The notes beneath the pieces were generated by a model. That model worked only from the letters and a program-made list of their open reading frames with translations. It ran no database searches and was not told the DNA's origin. From an uncultured Coriobacteriaceae bacterium (GTDB taxonomy: Bacteria; Actinomycetota; Coriobacteriia; Coriobacteriales; QAMH01): a stretch of 7,408 bases of DNA. Shown here piece by piece: positions 1-6,753 of the stretch; the first letter of the stretch is position 1; every line of letters begins with the position of its first letter. The stretch is taken from assembly GCA_902796975.1 (NCBI GenBank), contig CADBRF010000040.1, forward strand, positions 1 through 7,408, given 5' to 3'. The position numbers and the translations under genes are program-made.

Positions 1-712
1 AAGGCTCTTCGAGGCGGTTCTCGAAGCGGTTGACGGTCGCTGCAAGACCATCGCCTATGTTGGCGATAACTGCACGGATGACACCGTTGATTTCGCAAAG
101 AAGGTCGAGCCCATGGGCTTCGATGGCTATCTTTGCGTGGTTCCCTACTATAACAAGCCCCCGCAAGCGGGCCTATACGCGCATTTCGCCGCCATCGCAC
201 AGGCGGTCGACATGCCCATTATGCTCTACAACATTCCCAGCCGCTCGGTTATCAATATGGAAGCCGAGACGACTATCAAGCTTGCCAACGATTTCGACAA
301 TATTGTCGCTATCAAAGAGGCGAGCGGAAAAATGGATCAGATAGCCGCCATAGTCAAGGGCACGCCTGACGATTTCTGCGTCTACTCCGGAGACGATCAG
401 GCAACCCTCGAGATCATGGGCTTGGGCGGCACAGGCGTTGTATCGACTACTGCAAACGTTGCCCCGCGTCGCATGAAGGAGATTGTCGAGCTCGAGGCAG
501 CAGGCAAGCACGAAGAAGCGGTAAAGGCTAACGAAGCACTGCTCCCGCTCATGAATGAGCTGTTCGTTACCTCCAATCCCATCATGGTCAAGGAAGCTCT
601 GAAACTAGCTGGATTCCCTGTGGGCGGTTTGCGCCTCCCGTTGATTCCCGCCACACCTGAGCAATCTGCCGAGCTTGCCGAAGTCATGCGTCAATGCGCG
701 CCTATTGAATAG
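1..712 (+). CDS. dapA: 4-hydroxy-tetrahydrodipicolinate synthase, 5' end missing
   Basis: This enzyme condenses pyruvate with aspartate semialdehyde, the first committed step to diaminopimelate and lysine, in the cytoplasm. The reading frame is open from base 2, so the start lies outside the window; 236 codons are present. By alignment with the E. coli enzyme (about 292 residues) some 57 N-terminal residues are missing, including the pyruvate-binding TT motif. Visible hallmarks are PYYNKP near bases 143-160, whose second Tyr is the residue contributed by the neighbouring subunit; LYNIPSR near 224-244, with the catalytic Tyr and a substrate-binding Arg; and AIKEASG, whose Lys codon at 314-316 forms the Schiff base with pyruvate. 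YSGDD and GGTGVVSTTANV follow, and the C-terminus ends in the usual place. The usual PSRTG reads PSRSV here, a mild variation. The next gene is close and co-directional, so an operon with rnj is likely. The only real alternative is another class I aldolase of the DapA/NanA superfamily; the motifs favour DapA. Confidence 0.95.
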   Translation, partial: RLFEAVLEAVDGRCKTIAYVGDNCTDDTVDFAKKVEPMGFDGYLCVVPYYNKPPQAGLYAHFAAIAQAVDMPIMLYNIPSRSVINMEAETTIKLANDFDNIVAIKEASGKMDQIAAIVKGTPDDFCVYSGDDQATLEIMGLGGTGVVSTTANVAPRRMKEIVELEAAGKHEEAVKANEALLPLMNELFVTSNPIMVKEALKLAGFPVGGLRLPLIPATPEQSAELAEVMRQCAPIE

Positions 713-742
713 AGACGAGTTCCTGTACATGATCGCAGGGTG

Positions 743-748
743 AAGGAG
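743..748 (+). promoter_or_regulatory. Shine-Dalgarno for rnj
   Basis: AAGGAG lies 12 bases before the ATG at 761. It lies downstream of the alternative GTG at 740, which has only a weak CAGG before it, so this site supports ATG 761 as the start. The motif sits in the loop of a possible hairpin formed by AGGGTG (737-742) and CGCCCT (754-759), one pair being G-U. That stem would shorten the effective distance between the site and the start codon. Confidence 0.6.
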
Positions 749-760
749 CTTAACGCCCTT

Positions 761-2521
761 ATGCCCAATACAAAAACCAATACTGCCGAAACCGAAATTC
801 AAGCGAATAAGAATCGGCGGAGGACGACCCGTACCAAAGCAAAACGCGGCGGTAAGGGCAAATCTCCATTGCTGCGCATCATTCCGCTCGGCGGCCTTGA
901 TGGCATCGGCAAGAACATGACCGCGTTCGAGTGCGGAGATGACATCATCCTTGTGGACGCTGGCCTCATGTTCCCCGATGACGAGCATGTGGGTGTTGAT
1001 CTCATTCTTCCGGACTACACCTACGTTCTCGAGAACGCCGACAAGCTGCGCGGCATTATCGTCACGCATGGCCATGAAGACCATACGGGTGCTTTGCCCT
1101 ATCTGCTGAAAGATCTGGATTTCGAAGTGCCCATCTATGCGACCAAGCTCACGCTCGGTCTCATCGAGGGCAAGCTCGAGGAACATCATCTGGCGCATTC
1201 GCCTAAGCTCGTCGAGGTGCATCGTGGCAGCGGCATGACGCTGGGCTGCTTCGATTTGGAGTTCTTCACCGTTAACCACTCGATTCCGGGTGCCATGGGC
1301 GTCTGGATCCATACCCCTGCAGGCAATGTGCTCCATACGGGCGACTTCAAGCTCGATCAGACTCCTATCGATGGCGAACTCACTGATTTTGCCGCTCTCG
1401 CACGGTATTCTGCTGCGGGTGTCGATTTGTTCATGTCCGATTCCACCAATGCCAACGTGCGGGAGTTCACGCGCTCTGAGGCTGAAGTGGGTGTCACGCT
1501 CAGACAGATCATGAGCCAGGCGAAGCGCCGTGTCATTGTCGCCTCGTTCGCCTCGCATATTCACCGCATCCAGCAGATCTGCGATGCTGCCTTGCTTGCC
1601 CGCCGCAAGGTCGCTGTCACGGGGCGTTCGATGCTGACCAATGTGCGCATCGCCCGCGAGCTCGGCTATCTCAACGTGCCCGACGAGCTGCTCGTCGACG
1701 CCTACGATGTCGCGGATATTCCACCGCACAAAATCTGCGTGCTCTGCACGGGAAGTCAGGGCGAACCGCTGTCGGCGCTCGCTCGCATGTCCATGGGAGA
1801 GCATAAGACCATTTCCATTGAGCGCGGAGACACGGTCATTATCTCGGCGACGCCGGTTCCCGGCAACGAGAAGGCGGTCACCCGTGTCATCAACCAACTC
1901 TCTAAGATCGGCGCTGATGTCTACGATAAGCACCGCGCTCTCGTACATGTCTCTGGCCATGCCGCTTCAGAAGAGCTCAAGATTGTTCTCTCCCTAGTCA
2001 AGCCCAAGTATTTCATGCCTGTCCATGGTGAGGCTGCCCACCTGCGCGCCCATGCCAAGCTTGCAGAAGCAGTGGGCGTGGAACCCAAGAACATCTTCAT
2101 CCTCGACAATGGCGATTCTCTTGTGATGCAGGGCGGTGTCGTGCGCCGTGGGCCTTCAGTGGAGAGTGGCATCGTCTATGTCGATGGATCCTCTGTTGGC
2201 GATATTGGAGAGAATGTCCTTCGCGACCGTCAGAGCATGGCGAGCGATGGCGCTGCGACTGTCGTGGTCACCTACGACCGCGAGCATAACGAGATGGTGG
2301 GAGACCCCATTGTCAACATGCGCGGTATTCCCGGCTGGGATGACGAGGATTTTGTCGAAGAGGTTATCGACGCAGTTGCCCAAACGGCTCGAGATTCCAT
2401 CGAAGCTTACGGCGAGAACACCAACCGGGTGCGCAAAAACGTGCGCAATACGCTTTCGAACTTCATCTGGCGTCGTTGTCACAGGCGTCCGGTAATCATG
2501 CCGATTATCGTTGAGATATAG
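761..2521 (+). CDS. rnj: Ribonuclease J (metallo-beta-lactamase/beta-CASP)
   Basis: RNase J is a zinc-dependent 5'-3' exonuclease and endonuclease that matures and degrades RNA in the cytoplasm. From ATG 761 the protein has 586 residues. Residues 1-35 are a disordered Lys/Arg/Thr-rich extension of the kind seen in actinobacterial members. The metallo-beta-lactamase core follows: LGGLDGIGKN (43-52), the metal-binding HGHEDH (103-108), NHSIP with His173, and HTGDFK with Asp195. The beta-CASP part shows SDSTNA (226-231), ASFASHIHR (261-269) and GSQGEP (331-336). SGHAASEEL with His400 and PVHGE with His422, the last metal ligand, complete the active site. The C-terminal dimerisation region ends RRPVIMPIIVEI, typical of a complete family member. 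No active-site residue is missing. A GTG at 740 would add seven residues but has a poorer ribosome-binding site. The gene sits 48 bases after dapA, an arrangement common in Actinobacteria. Confidence 0.95.
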   Translation: MPNTKTNTAETEIQANKNRRRTTRTKAKRGGKGKSPLLRIIPLGGLDGIGKNMTAFECGDDIILVDAGLMFPDDEHVGVDLILPDYTYVLENADKLRGIIVTHGHEDHTGALPYLLKDLDFEVPIYATKLTLGLIEGKLEEHHLAHSPKLVEVHRGSGMTLGCFDLEFFTVNHSIPGAMGVWIHTPAGNVLHTGDFKLDQTPIDGELTDFAALARYSAAGVDLFMSDSTNANVREFTRSEAEVGVTLRQIMSQAKRRVIVASFASHIHRIQQICDAALLARRKVAVTGRSMLTNVRIARELGYLNVPDELLVDAYDVADIPPHKICVLCTGSQGEPLSALARMSMGEHKTISIERGDTVIISATPVPGNEKAVTRVINQLSKIGADVYDKHRALVHVSGHAASEELKIVLSLVKPKYFMPVHGEAAHLRAHAKLAEAVGVEPKNIFILDNGDSLVMQGGVVRRGPSVESGIVYVDGSSVGDIGENVLRDRQSMASDGAATVVVTYDREHNEMVGDPIVNMRGIPGWDDEDFVEEVIDAVAQTARDSIEAYGENTNRVRKNVRNTLSNFIWRRCHRRPVIMPIIVEI

Positions 2522-2522
2522 G

Positions 2523-2540
2523 TATACTCGAACATGTTCG
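2523..2540 (+). promoter_or_regulatory. Possible -10 hexamer and palindromic operator before ftsK
   Basis: TATACT at 2523-2528 resembles a sigma-70-type -10 element, and the perfect palindrome CGAACATGTTCG follows at once at 2529-2540. A repressor bound there would cover the transcription start. I see no good -35 at the standard spacing: TTGAGA at 2511-2516 is too close. The palindrome resembles the Gram-positive LexA box, but its half-sites are separated by two bases rather than four, so a canonical SOS box is not supported. The rest of the 50-base gap shows no terminator. Confidence 0.3.
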
Positions 2541-2571
2541 TTCTTCTGATGAGAAATGAGCTCTAGCAAAC

Positions 2572-5094
2572 GTGACTACCAAACGAAGCAGCTCCAGCTC
2601 AGGGGGCAGAACAAAAAAGAATACAGGTGCAAAGGTTTCAAAGCCCGCTGCAGCCGTGCGTAAGGAGCCGCTGCTTTCTGAAGGCATGCGCAGCGATATC
2701 ATCGGTATCGTGCTTGCTGCCATCGGCGTCGCGCTCTTCGTTGCCGTCGTAGCTCCGGGCGATGCCATCGTGACGGCTGCAGTCTCGACAGCCCTTCACT
2801 ATGCCTTCGGTCTCGGCGCCTTCATTATCCCCATAGCTTTCGTGCTCTGGGGAATTTCCTATTTCCTCAAGGCTGACGGAACGAGCGTTGCTCGTATCAT
2901 CATCGGCATAAGCATCGTCGTGCTGGGCATCATGTCGCTGCTCGCCCTTTTCTCGCCCTCTGTGAGTGAGGCGGAGGCGGGCAACCTTTTCCTCCCCGTG
3001 GTCCTCACGAGCGGGGGAGGCTATGCTGGCAGCGCGGTTGCCTGGGTCCTGCTCTCTCTTGTTGGCCGTCCTGTTGCCGCCATCATTCTCATCGCCGCTA
3101 TAGCCGCCGGCCTGGTGCTCACGGGGCTCTCCATCTCCAAGCCGTTCAACTACCTCCGCAGCTCCTATGAGCGGGGCAAAGACAAGCGCGGCGCCCAGAA
3201 TCCCGGCAGTGACGAAGTCCAGGCAAGCGTGCATTTTGCCGATTCGAATTCGTATGATGATATCGATGACCCTGCCTACATGCCCAGGGCAGATGAGACC
3301 ATTATGCTGGGCAACCGCAAGCGCTCGAATGCGACGCAGACGAGTGGAAAGAGGGCGGACAAGACTCTGGGGCTCTCAGATAAGAAGTCCCCCGATGCCC
3401 GGAAGACGGTTAACCTCTCAGATGCGCGCCAGGATGCTCAAGGTGGCGTCTTTTCCTCGGGAAGCCGGAAAGCCGATGGGCCACGGCAGGGGGCGCGCGT
3501 CACGCGTTCTGCCCGCCGCAACAAGCAAGAATCTGCAAAAGCAACCTCCGATGCGACTCCCACGCAGAAGCTTGACGCGTCTACGGTGAGCCTCGCCAAG
3601 CCTGCAACTCCTGAAGGGTATGTACTCCCGCCTTTTTCTCTGCTCAATGTCGTGAAGAAGCGGGAGGATGTCTCGAACTCGGAATTGCGGCAGGTGTCTG
3701 ACCGTCTCCAGCAGACGCTTGAGGACTTCTCTTTGCCTGCTCGTGTGGTTGGCTGGATTGCAGGTCCAACGGTCACTATGTATAAGGTCGAGCTTCCCAG
3801 TGGCGTACGGTTAAACAGGCTCACGAGCCTCTCGGACGACATCGCTCTCGCGCTTGCGGCCCCGTCTGTCCGTATCGCGCAAATTCCCAATACCTCGCTT
3901 GTGGGCGTGGAAATCCCGAACATTACGCGCCAGACGGTTCTGCTTTCGGAGGTTCTCTCCAAGGCGGGAACTGCCCCGCTTGAGCTTGCCATTGGCGAAG
4001 ATGTCGACGGGAATATGATTTGCGCCGATCTCGCGAAGATGCCCCACCTCCTCATCGGTGGTACCACGGGTTCTGGTAAGTCGGTTGCCATCAACTGCAT
4101 GCTCATGTCCATCCTCATGCGCACGGCGCCCTCGCAGGTTAGGCTTATTCTCGTGGACCCAAAGCGCGTTGAGCTTTCGCTCTATAATGACATTCCTCAT
4201 CTCTATGTTCCTGTTGTCACCGAACCCAAGGAGGCTGCAAGCGCTCTTCGCTGGGCAGTTGCGGAGATGGAGCGCAGACTTAAGGTCTTCGAGGATGTTG
4301 GAGCGCGCAATATCGGGCTCTATAACCAGATGATTGATTCCGGGGCACTTACTGATGACGAGGACGAGCATCCCGACCACATGCCCTATATCGTCATCAT
4401 GATTGATGAGCTTTCAGATCTCATGATGGTGGCGGGCAAAGATGTCGAAGATTCTATCGTTCGCATCTCCCAGCTCGCTCGCGCGGCGGGAATCCATCTC
4501 ATACTCGCCACGCAGCGTCCCTCGAGTCAGGTCATCACCGGCATGATCAAGGCGAACATCACCAACCGTATTGCCATGAGCGTTGCCACGAGCGTTGATT
4601 CGCGTGTCATTTTGGATACGTCCGGTGCAGAAAAGCTGCTCGGCAATGGCGATATGCTCTTCTCGAAGCAGGAGTGGGGCAAGCCCAAGCGCATCCAGGG
4701 GTGCTTTGTAAGCGAGAAGGAAATCGGAGAGGTCGTAAAGCACCTCCGCGAGCAGGGTAAACCCGATTATCATACTGAAATTCTCAAGGCCCAGCTCAAT
4801 GCGTCCGGCGGGTCCGTTGGTGGGAGCTCCGCCTCCACCAACGATTCCGAAGATGATCCGCTTATCTGGGATGCGGCAGATGCTGTCGTCCATGCGGGCC
4901 TTGGATCCACATCCATGCTCCAACGTAGGCTCAAGGTTGGCTATGCGCGAGCAGGCCGTATCATGGACATGCTCGAAGAGAAGGGCATTGTCGGTCCGCC
5001 CGATGGATCACGCGCCCGTGAAGTTCTCATAGATAGCGTAGAGGACCTCGAGGCTATCAAGGCATTTGAGGCACAGGACAGGTTGGAGGGTTAA
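2572..5094 (+). CDS. ftsK: DNA translocase FtsK/SpoIIIE
   Basis: FtsK is a septum-anchored hexameric ATPase that pumps the chromosome terminus clear of the closing division septum. The protein has 840 residues. Hydrophobic segments at about 42-62, 77-99, 106-127 and 151-187 form the N-terminal membrane domain. A polar, charged linker spans about 190-345. The motor contains the Walker A motif GTTGSGKS (497-504) with Lys503, VDPKRVEL (528-535), the Walker B IMIDE (609-613) and ATQRPS (646-651). A Ser/Gly/Asp linker (about 744-762) leads to the winged-helix gamma domain (about 763-822), which in the family reads polar sequence motifs; STSMLQRRLKVGYARA is characteristic. The GTG at 2572 is the first possible start after an in-frame TGA at 2557. 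Its ribosome-binding site is weak, with only TGAG about 11 bases upstream, which suggests modest or regulated translation. The motor looks complete. The stop at 5092-5094 abuts the next start. Confidence 0.97.
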   Translation: MTTKRSSSSSGGRTKKNTGAKVSKPAAAVRKEPLLSEGMRSDIIGIVLAAIGVALFVAVVAPGDAIVTAAVSTALHYAFGLGAFIIPIAFVLWGISYFLKADGTSVARIIIGISIVVLGIMSLLALFSPSVSEAEAGNLFLPVVLTSGGGYAGSAVAWVLLSLVGRPVAAIILIAAIAAGLVLTGLSISKPFNYLRSSYERGKDKRGAQNPGSDEVQASVHFADSNSYDDIDDPAYMPRADETIMLGNRKRSNATQTSGKRADKTLGLSDKKSPDARKTVNLSDARQDAQGGVFSSGSRKADGPRQGARVTRSARRNKQESAKATSDATPTQKLDASTVSLAKPATPEGYVLPPFSLLNVVKKREDVSNSELRQVSDRLQQTLEDFSLPARVVGWIAGPTVTMYKVELPSGVRLNRLTSLSDDIALALAAPSVRIAQIPNTSLVGVEIPNITRQTVLLSEVLSKAGTAPLELAIGEDVDGNMICADLAKMPHLLIGGTTGSGKSVAINCMLMSILMRTAPSQVRLILVDPKRVELSLYNDIPHLYVPVVTEPKEAASALRWAVAEMERRLKVFEDVGARNIGLYNQMIDSGALTDDEDEHPDHMPYIVIMIDELSDLMMVAGKDVEDSIVRISQLARAAGIHLILATQRPSSQVITGMIKANITNRIAMSVATSVDSRVILDTSGAEKLLGNGDMLFSKQEWGKPKRIQGCFVSEKEIGEVVKHLREQGKPDYHTEILKAQLNASGGSVGGSSASTNDSEDDPLIWDAADAVVHAGLGSTSMLQRRLKVGYARAGRIMDMLEEKGIVGPPDGSRAREVLIDSVEDLEAIKAFEAQDRLEG
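3292..3426 (+). repeat. Three short Thr-x-x-Leu repeats in the FtsK linker
   Basis: Within the disordered linker of FtsK, residues 241-285, three related segments occur: DETIMLGN (241-248), DKTLGLSD (263-270) and RKTVNLSD (278-284 with its flank). Each has Thr followed by Leu three positions later, beside charged residues. The last two also share the DNA string CTCTCAGAT. This is a weak repeat seen by eye; its function is unknown. Confidence 0.4.
4815..4843 (+). repeat. 9-bp inverted repeat inside ftsK
   Basis: CGTTGGTGG at 4815-4823 is the exact reverse complement of CCACCAACG at 4835-4843, with an 11-base loop between them. The loop begins with the palindrome GAGCTC (4824-4829). Two further pairs can form if one G is bulged. 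No T-run follows, so this is not an intrinsic terminator. The repeat encodes part of the flexible Gly/Ser linker that joins the FtsK motor to its gamma domain. Confidence 0.75.
5085..5090 (+). promoter_or_regulatory. Shine-Dalgarno for the RodZ-like gene, inside ftsK
   Basis: GGAGGG lies in the last codons of ftsK, four bases before the GTG at 5095. It fixes the start of the RodZ-like gene on the base after the ftsK TAA and suggests that terminating ribosomes reinitiate there. Confidence 0.75.
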
Positions 5095-6684
5095 GTGACA
5101 CAATCCAATCTCAGCGACCTGCTTCGCGCAAAACGCACAGAGAAGGGGCTGACCATCGACCAGGCAGCTGCCGCGTCGAATATACGTCCTCAGCTGCTTC
5201 AGACGTTTGAATCAGGGGATATCTCTCAGTTTCCCAAGAAGGAGAATGCAAAGCGGCTTCTGACTTCCTATGGAAAACTGCTCGGAATCAGCCAATACGA
5301 AATATCCAAGCTCGTAGATGCCGCATTCAGGGCATATGAAAAGGGGCTTGAAGCTCCTGCCCCTCAAGCAGTCGAGAAGCCCGTGGCATCTCCATCTGAC
5401 CTATCGGAAGCTTCTGTCGCACATGGTAGCAGGGGCGATGTCCATTCGCAGACCAGCGGAAGAAATGTAAACAACGGTGGCAGGGGTTCTTCGCGCACCT
5501 CACGGAGACGGGGGGCTTCGCCACGTCGTGATGATTCATTCGATGCCCGCCTGGCAGACGCACGTCGGTACGTATTCGGTTCTGATGTCCCGCCTGATAC
5601 GACAGGATCCTATCCGCGCTCGACGGGCAGTTTCAGAAGGGCCTCATCGCCAACGGAAAATCTCTCCGGTTCGGGAAGTTTTAGAACCTCTCCAGGTTCA
5701 GCAAATGCTAATTCCTTCTCGGCTTCGCCCTCTGCAAGCGGACGTCTTTCCTACGCGTCAATGACGGGGAGGATTCCGAGAACGTCGCCCGCGGCGAGTG
5801 GGCGGCTACCTCTGACGCCATCTGCTAGCGGAAGACTCTCGACATCTGCCAGCGGCAGAATTCCCTCGACACCCTCCGCAAGTGGAAGAATTACTACTTC
5901 CGCGAGCGGGCGAATGCCCCTTGCCCCTTCTGCTTCCGGCAGTCTCTATTCCCAGAACACGGCTACGGACACTTCGGCGCAGTGGCGCCCGAAGACAAAT
6001 GGAAGCTCAACGGGAACCTTTGGCCGAGTGGGCTCCGGCTATAGTGCATCAGAATCGAATCCGCTGATAGGGCAGGGCGCTGAACCTGCTGGAAGGCACC
6101 GTGCCTCTCGTAATGCAGAACGCTCATCTGCTCGCGCGCGGAGAGACATGATTCACGATGCGAACAAAAGCCTACCTCGAAAGATTACAGATGGAGCTTC
6201 CGCACTGGTACGCGATCCGCATGGCAGGCTTATTGCAGCCGCTGTCATTCTCATTGTCATTGCTATTGTCATTGCGGCGACAATGCTCATCTCCACGGCA
6301 GGCAATAAGAGCAACGATGTCATCTCCGTGCAAGGCGGAGCGGTAAATACAACCTCGACAGACACCGAGGCGGCTGGAGCAACTGCGACGATAACCACGA
6401 CGAATGGCAATCCGGTTGCGGTTCGCATCACGGTGGGAGAGGGGCAGACCAGCCTCGTCAACGTCACATATGATGATGACAGCGCCTATAACGGGACTGC
6501 TGTTGGACCTTGGCAGCGCGAATTTCAGGTCACTGAATCCATGCGCGCGACCTTTGGCAATCCCAGTGCGGTTCAGGTAACGGAAAACGGCACGGAGGTT
6601 CCGATCGAGACGCAAGAGGATGGATCTGGGCTCGTAACGCTGGATATCCATACAACTACAACGCAGGAATCCAGCAAGAAGTAA
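5095..6684 (+). CDS. RodZ-like membrane protein with N-terminal helix-turn-helix
   Basis: The 529-residue protein has the RodZ layout. A cytoplasmic helix-turn-helix of the RodZ/HTH_25 type covers about 6-75, with LLRAKRTEKGLT, IRPQLLQTFESGD and SYGKLLGIS as landmarks. A long Ser/Gly/Arg-rich disordered region follows (about 90-375). One membrane segment lies at about 379-400, preceded by Arg/Lys residues, giving the N-in, C-out topology of RodZ. The outer domain at about 438-505, with ITVGEGQTSLVNV, VGPWQREF and FGNPSAVQV, resembles the DUF4115 domain of RodZ. In E. coli RodZ links MreB to the envelope. Here the two aromatic positions known for MreB contact align with Asn51 and Leu55, so MreB binding is doubtful. 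The linker carries a SASGR repeat and uses AGA/AGG arginine codons more than the neighbouring genes. Family membership is fairly sure; the role is inferred. It is directly coupled to ftsK, which suggests a division or envelope function. Confidence 0.83.
   Translation: MTQSNLSDLLRAKRTEKGLTIDQAAAASNIRPQLLQTFESGDISQFPKKENAKRLLTSYGKLLGISQYEISKLVDAAFRAYEKGLEAPAPQAVEKPVASPSDLSEASVAHGSRGDVHSQTSGRNVNNGGRGSSRTSRRRGASPRRDDSFDARLADARRYVFGSDVPPDTTGSYPRSTGSFRRASSPTENLSGSGSFRTSPGSANANSFSASPSASGRLSYASMTGRIPRTSPAASGRLPLTPSASGRLSTSASGRIPSTPSASGRITTSASGRMPLAPSASGSLYSQNTATDTSAQWRPKTNGSSTGTFGRVGSGYSASESNPLIGQGAEPAGRHRASRNAERSSARARRDMIHDANKSLPRKITDGASALVRDPHGRLIAAAVILIVIAIVIAATMLISTAGNKSNDVISVQGGAVNTTSTDTEAAGATATITTTNGNPVAVRITVGEGQTSLVNVTYDDDSAYNGTAVGPWQREFQVTESMRATFGNPSAVQVTENGTEVPIETQEDGSGLVTLDIHTTTTQESSKK
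5725..5949 (+). repeat. Degenerate SASGR[LIM] peptide repeat, about eight units
   Basis: Residues 211-284 of the RodZ-like protein contain SASGRLS, MTGRIPRT, AASGRLPL, SASGRLST, SASGRIPS, SASGRITT, SASGRMPL and a final SASGSLY. Spacing is 8 to 12 residues. The Arg codons vary (CGT, AGG, CGG, AGA, CGA), as do the Ser, Ala and Gly codons, so the likeness is at the peptide level rather than the DNA level. Confidence 0.85.
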
Positions 6685-6753
6685 GAGCTCGAGTATTTAG
6701 CAGAACGTGTTTTCGTCACTTGTTTAACGCGAAGAACAGGAGGAATTGATTCC
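6685..6753 (+). other. Gap between the RodZ-like gene and yajQ
   Basis: This 69-base gap has no terminator with a stem and T-run. It holds AGAACGTGTTTTCG (6702-6715), which matches the Gram-positive LexA consensus CGAACRNRYGTTYG at 12 of 14 positions but lacks one half-site base. A weak stem could form between GTTTTCG (6709-6715) and CGAAGAAC (6730-6737) with one bulge. No convincing promoter pair is visible, so read-through from upstream is the simplest view. Confidence 0.3.
6738..6743 (+). promoter_or_regulatory. Shine-Dalgarno for yajQ
   Basis: AGGAGG, a full-consensus site, ends 10 bases before the ATG at 6754. It is the strongest ribosome-binding site in the window and predicts efficient yajQ translation. 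Confidence 0.8.

Noticed and set aside
740..760. GTG at 740 as the rnj start
   Set aside because: It has only a weak CAGG upstream, whereas AAGGAG at 743-748 serves ATG 761. It cannot be fully excluded.
605..1960. A 451-codon open frame on the - strand across the end of dapA and most of rnj
   Set aside because: It lies opposite a gene with full conserved motifs, crosses a gene boundary, shows no recognisable domain and has the composition expected of a complementary shadow frame.
2511..2516. TTGAGA as a -35 for the TATACT at 2523
   Set aside because: The spacing is six bases instead of about 17, and no -10 lies at the proper distance downstream.
3438..4380. Overlapping - strand open frames of 228 and 189 codons opposite ftsK
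   Set aside because: They mirror the conserved FtsK motor coding sequence and show no motif of their own.
4815..4843. The ftsK inverted repeat as an intrinsic terminator
   Set aside because: No T-run follows, and the reading frame continues through it into an intact gamma domain.
6070..6077. GGGCAGGG, a match to the E. coli FtsK orienting sequence GGGNAGGG
   Set aside because: One such 8-mer is expected by chance in a window of this size and G+C, and the orienting sequence of this organism is unknown.
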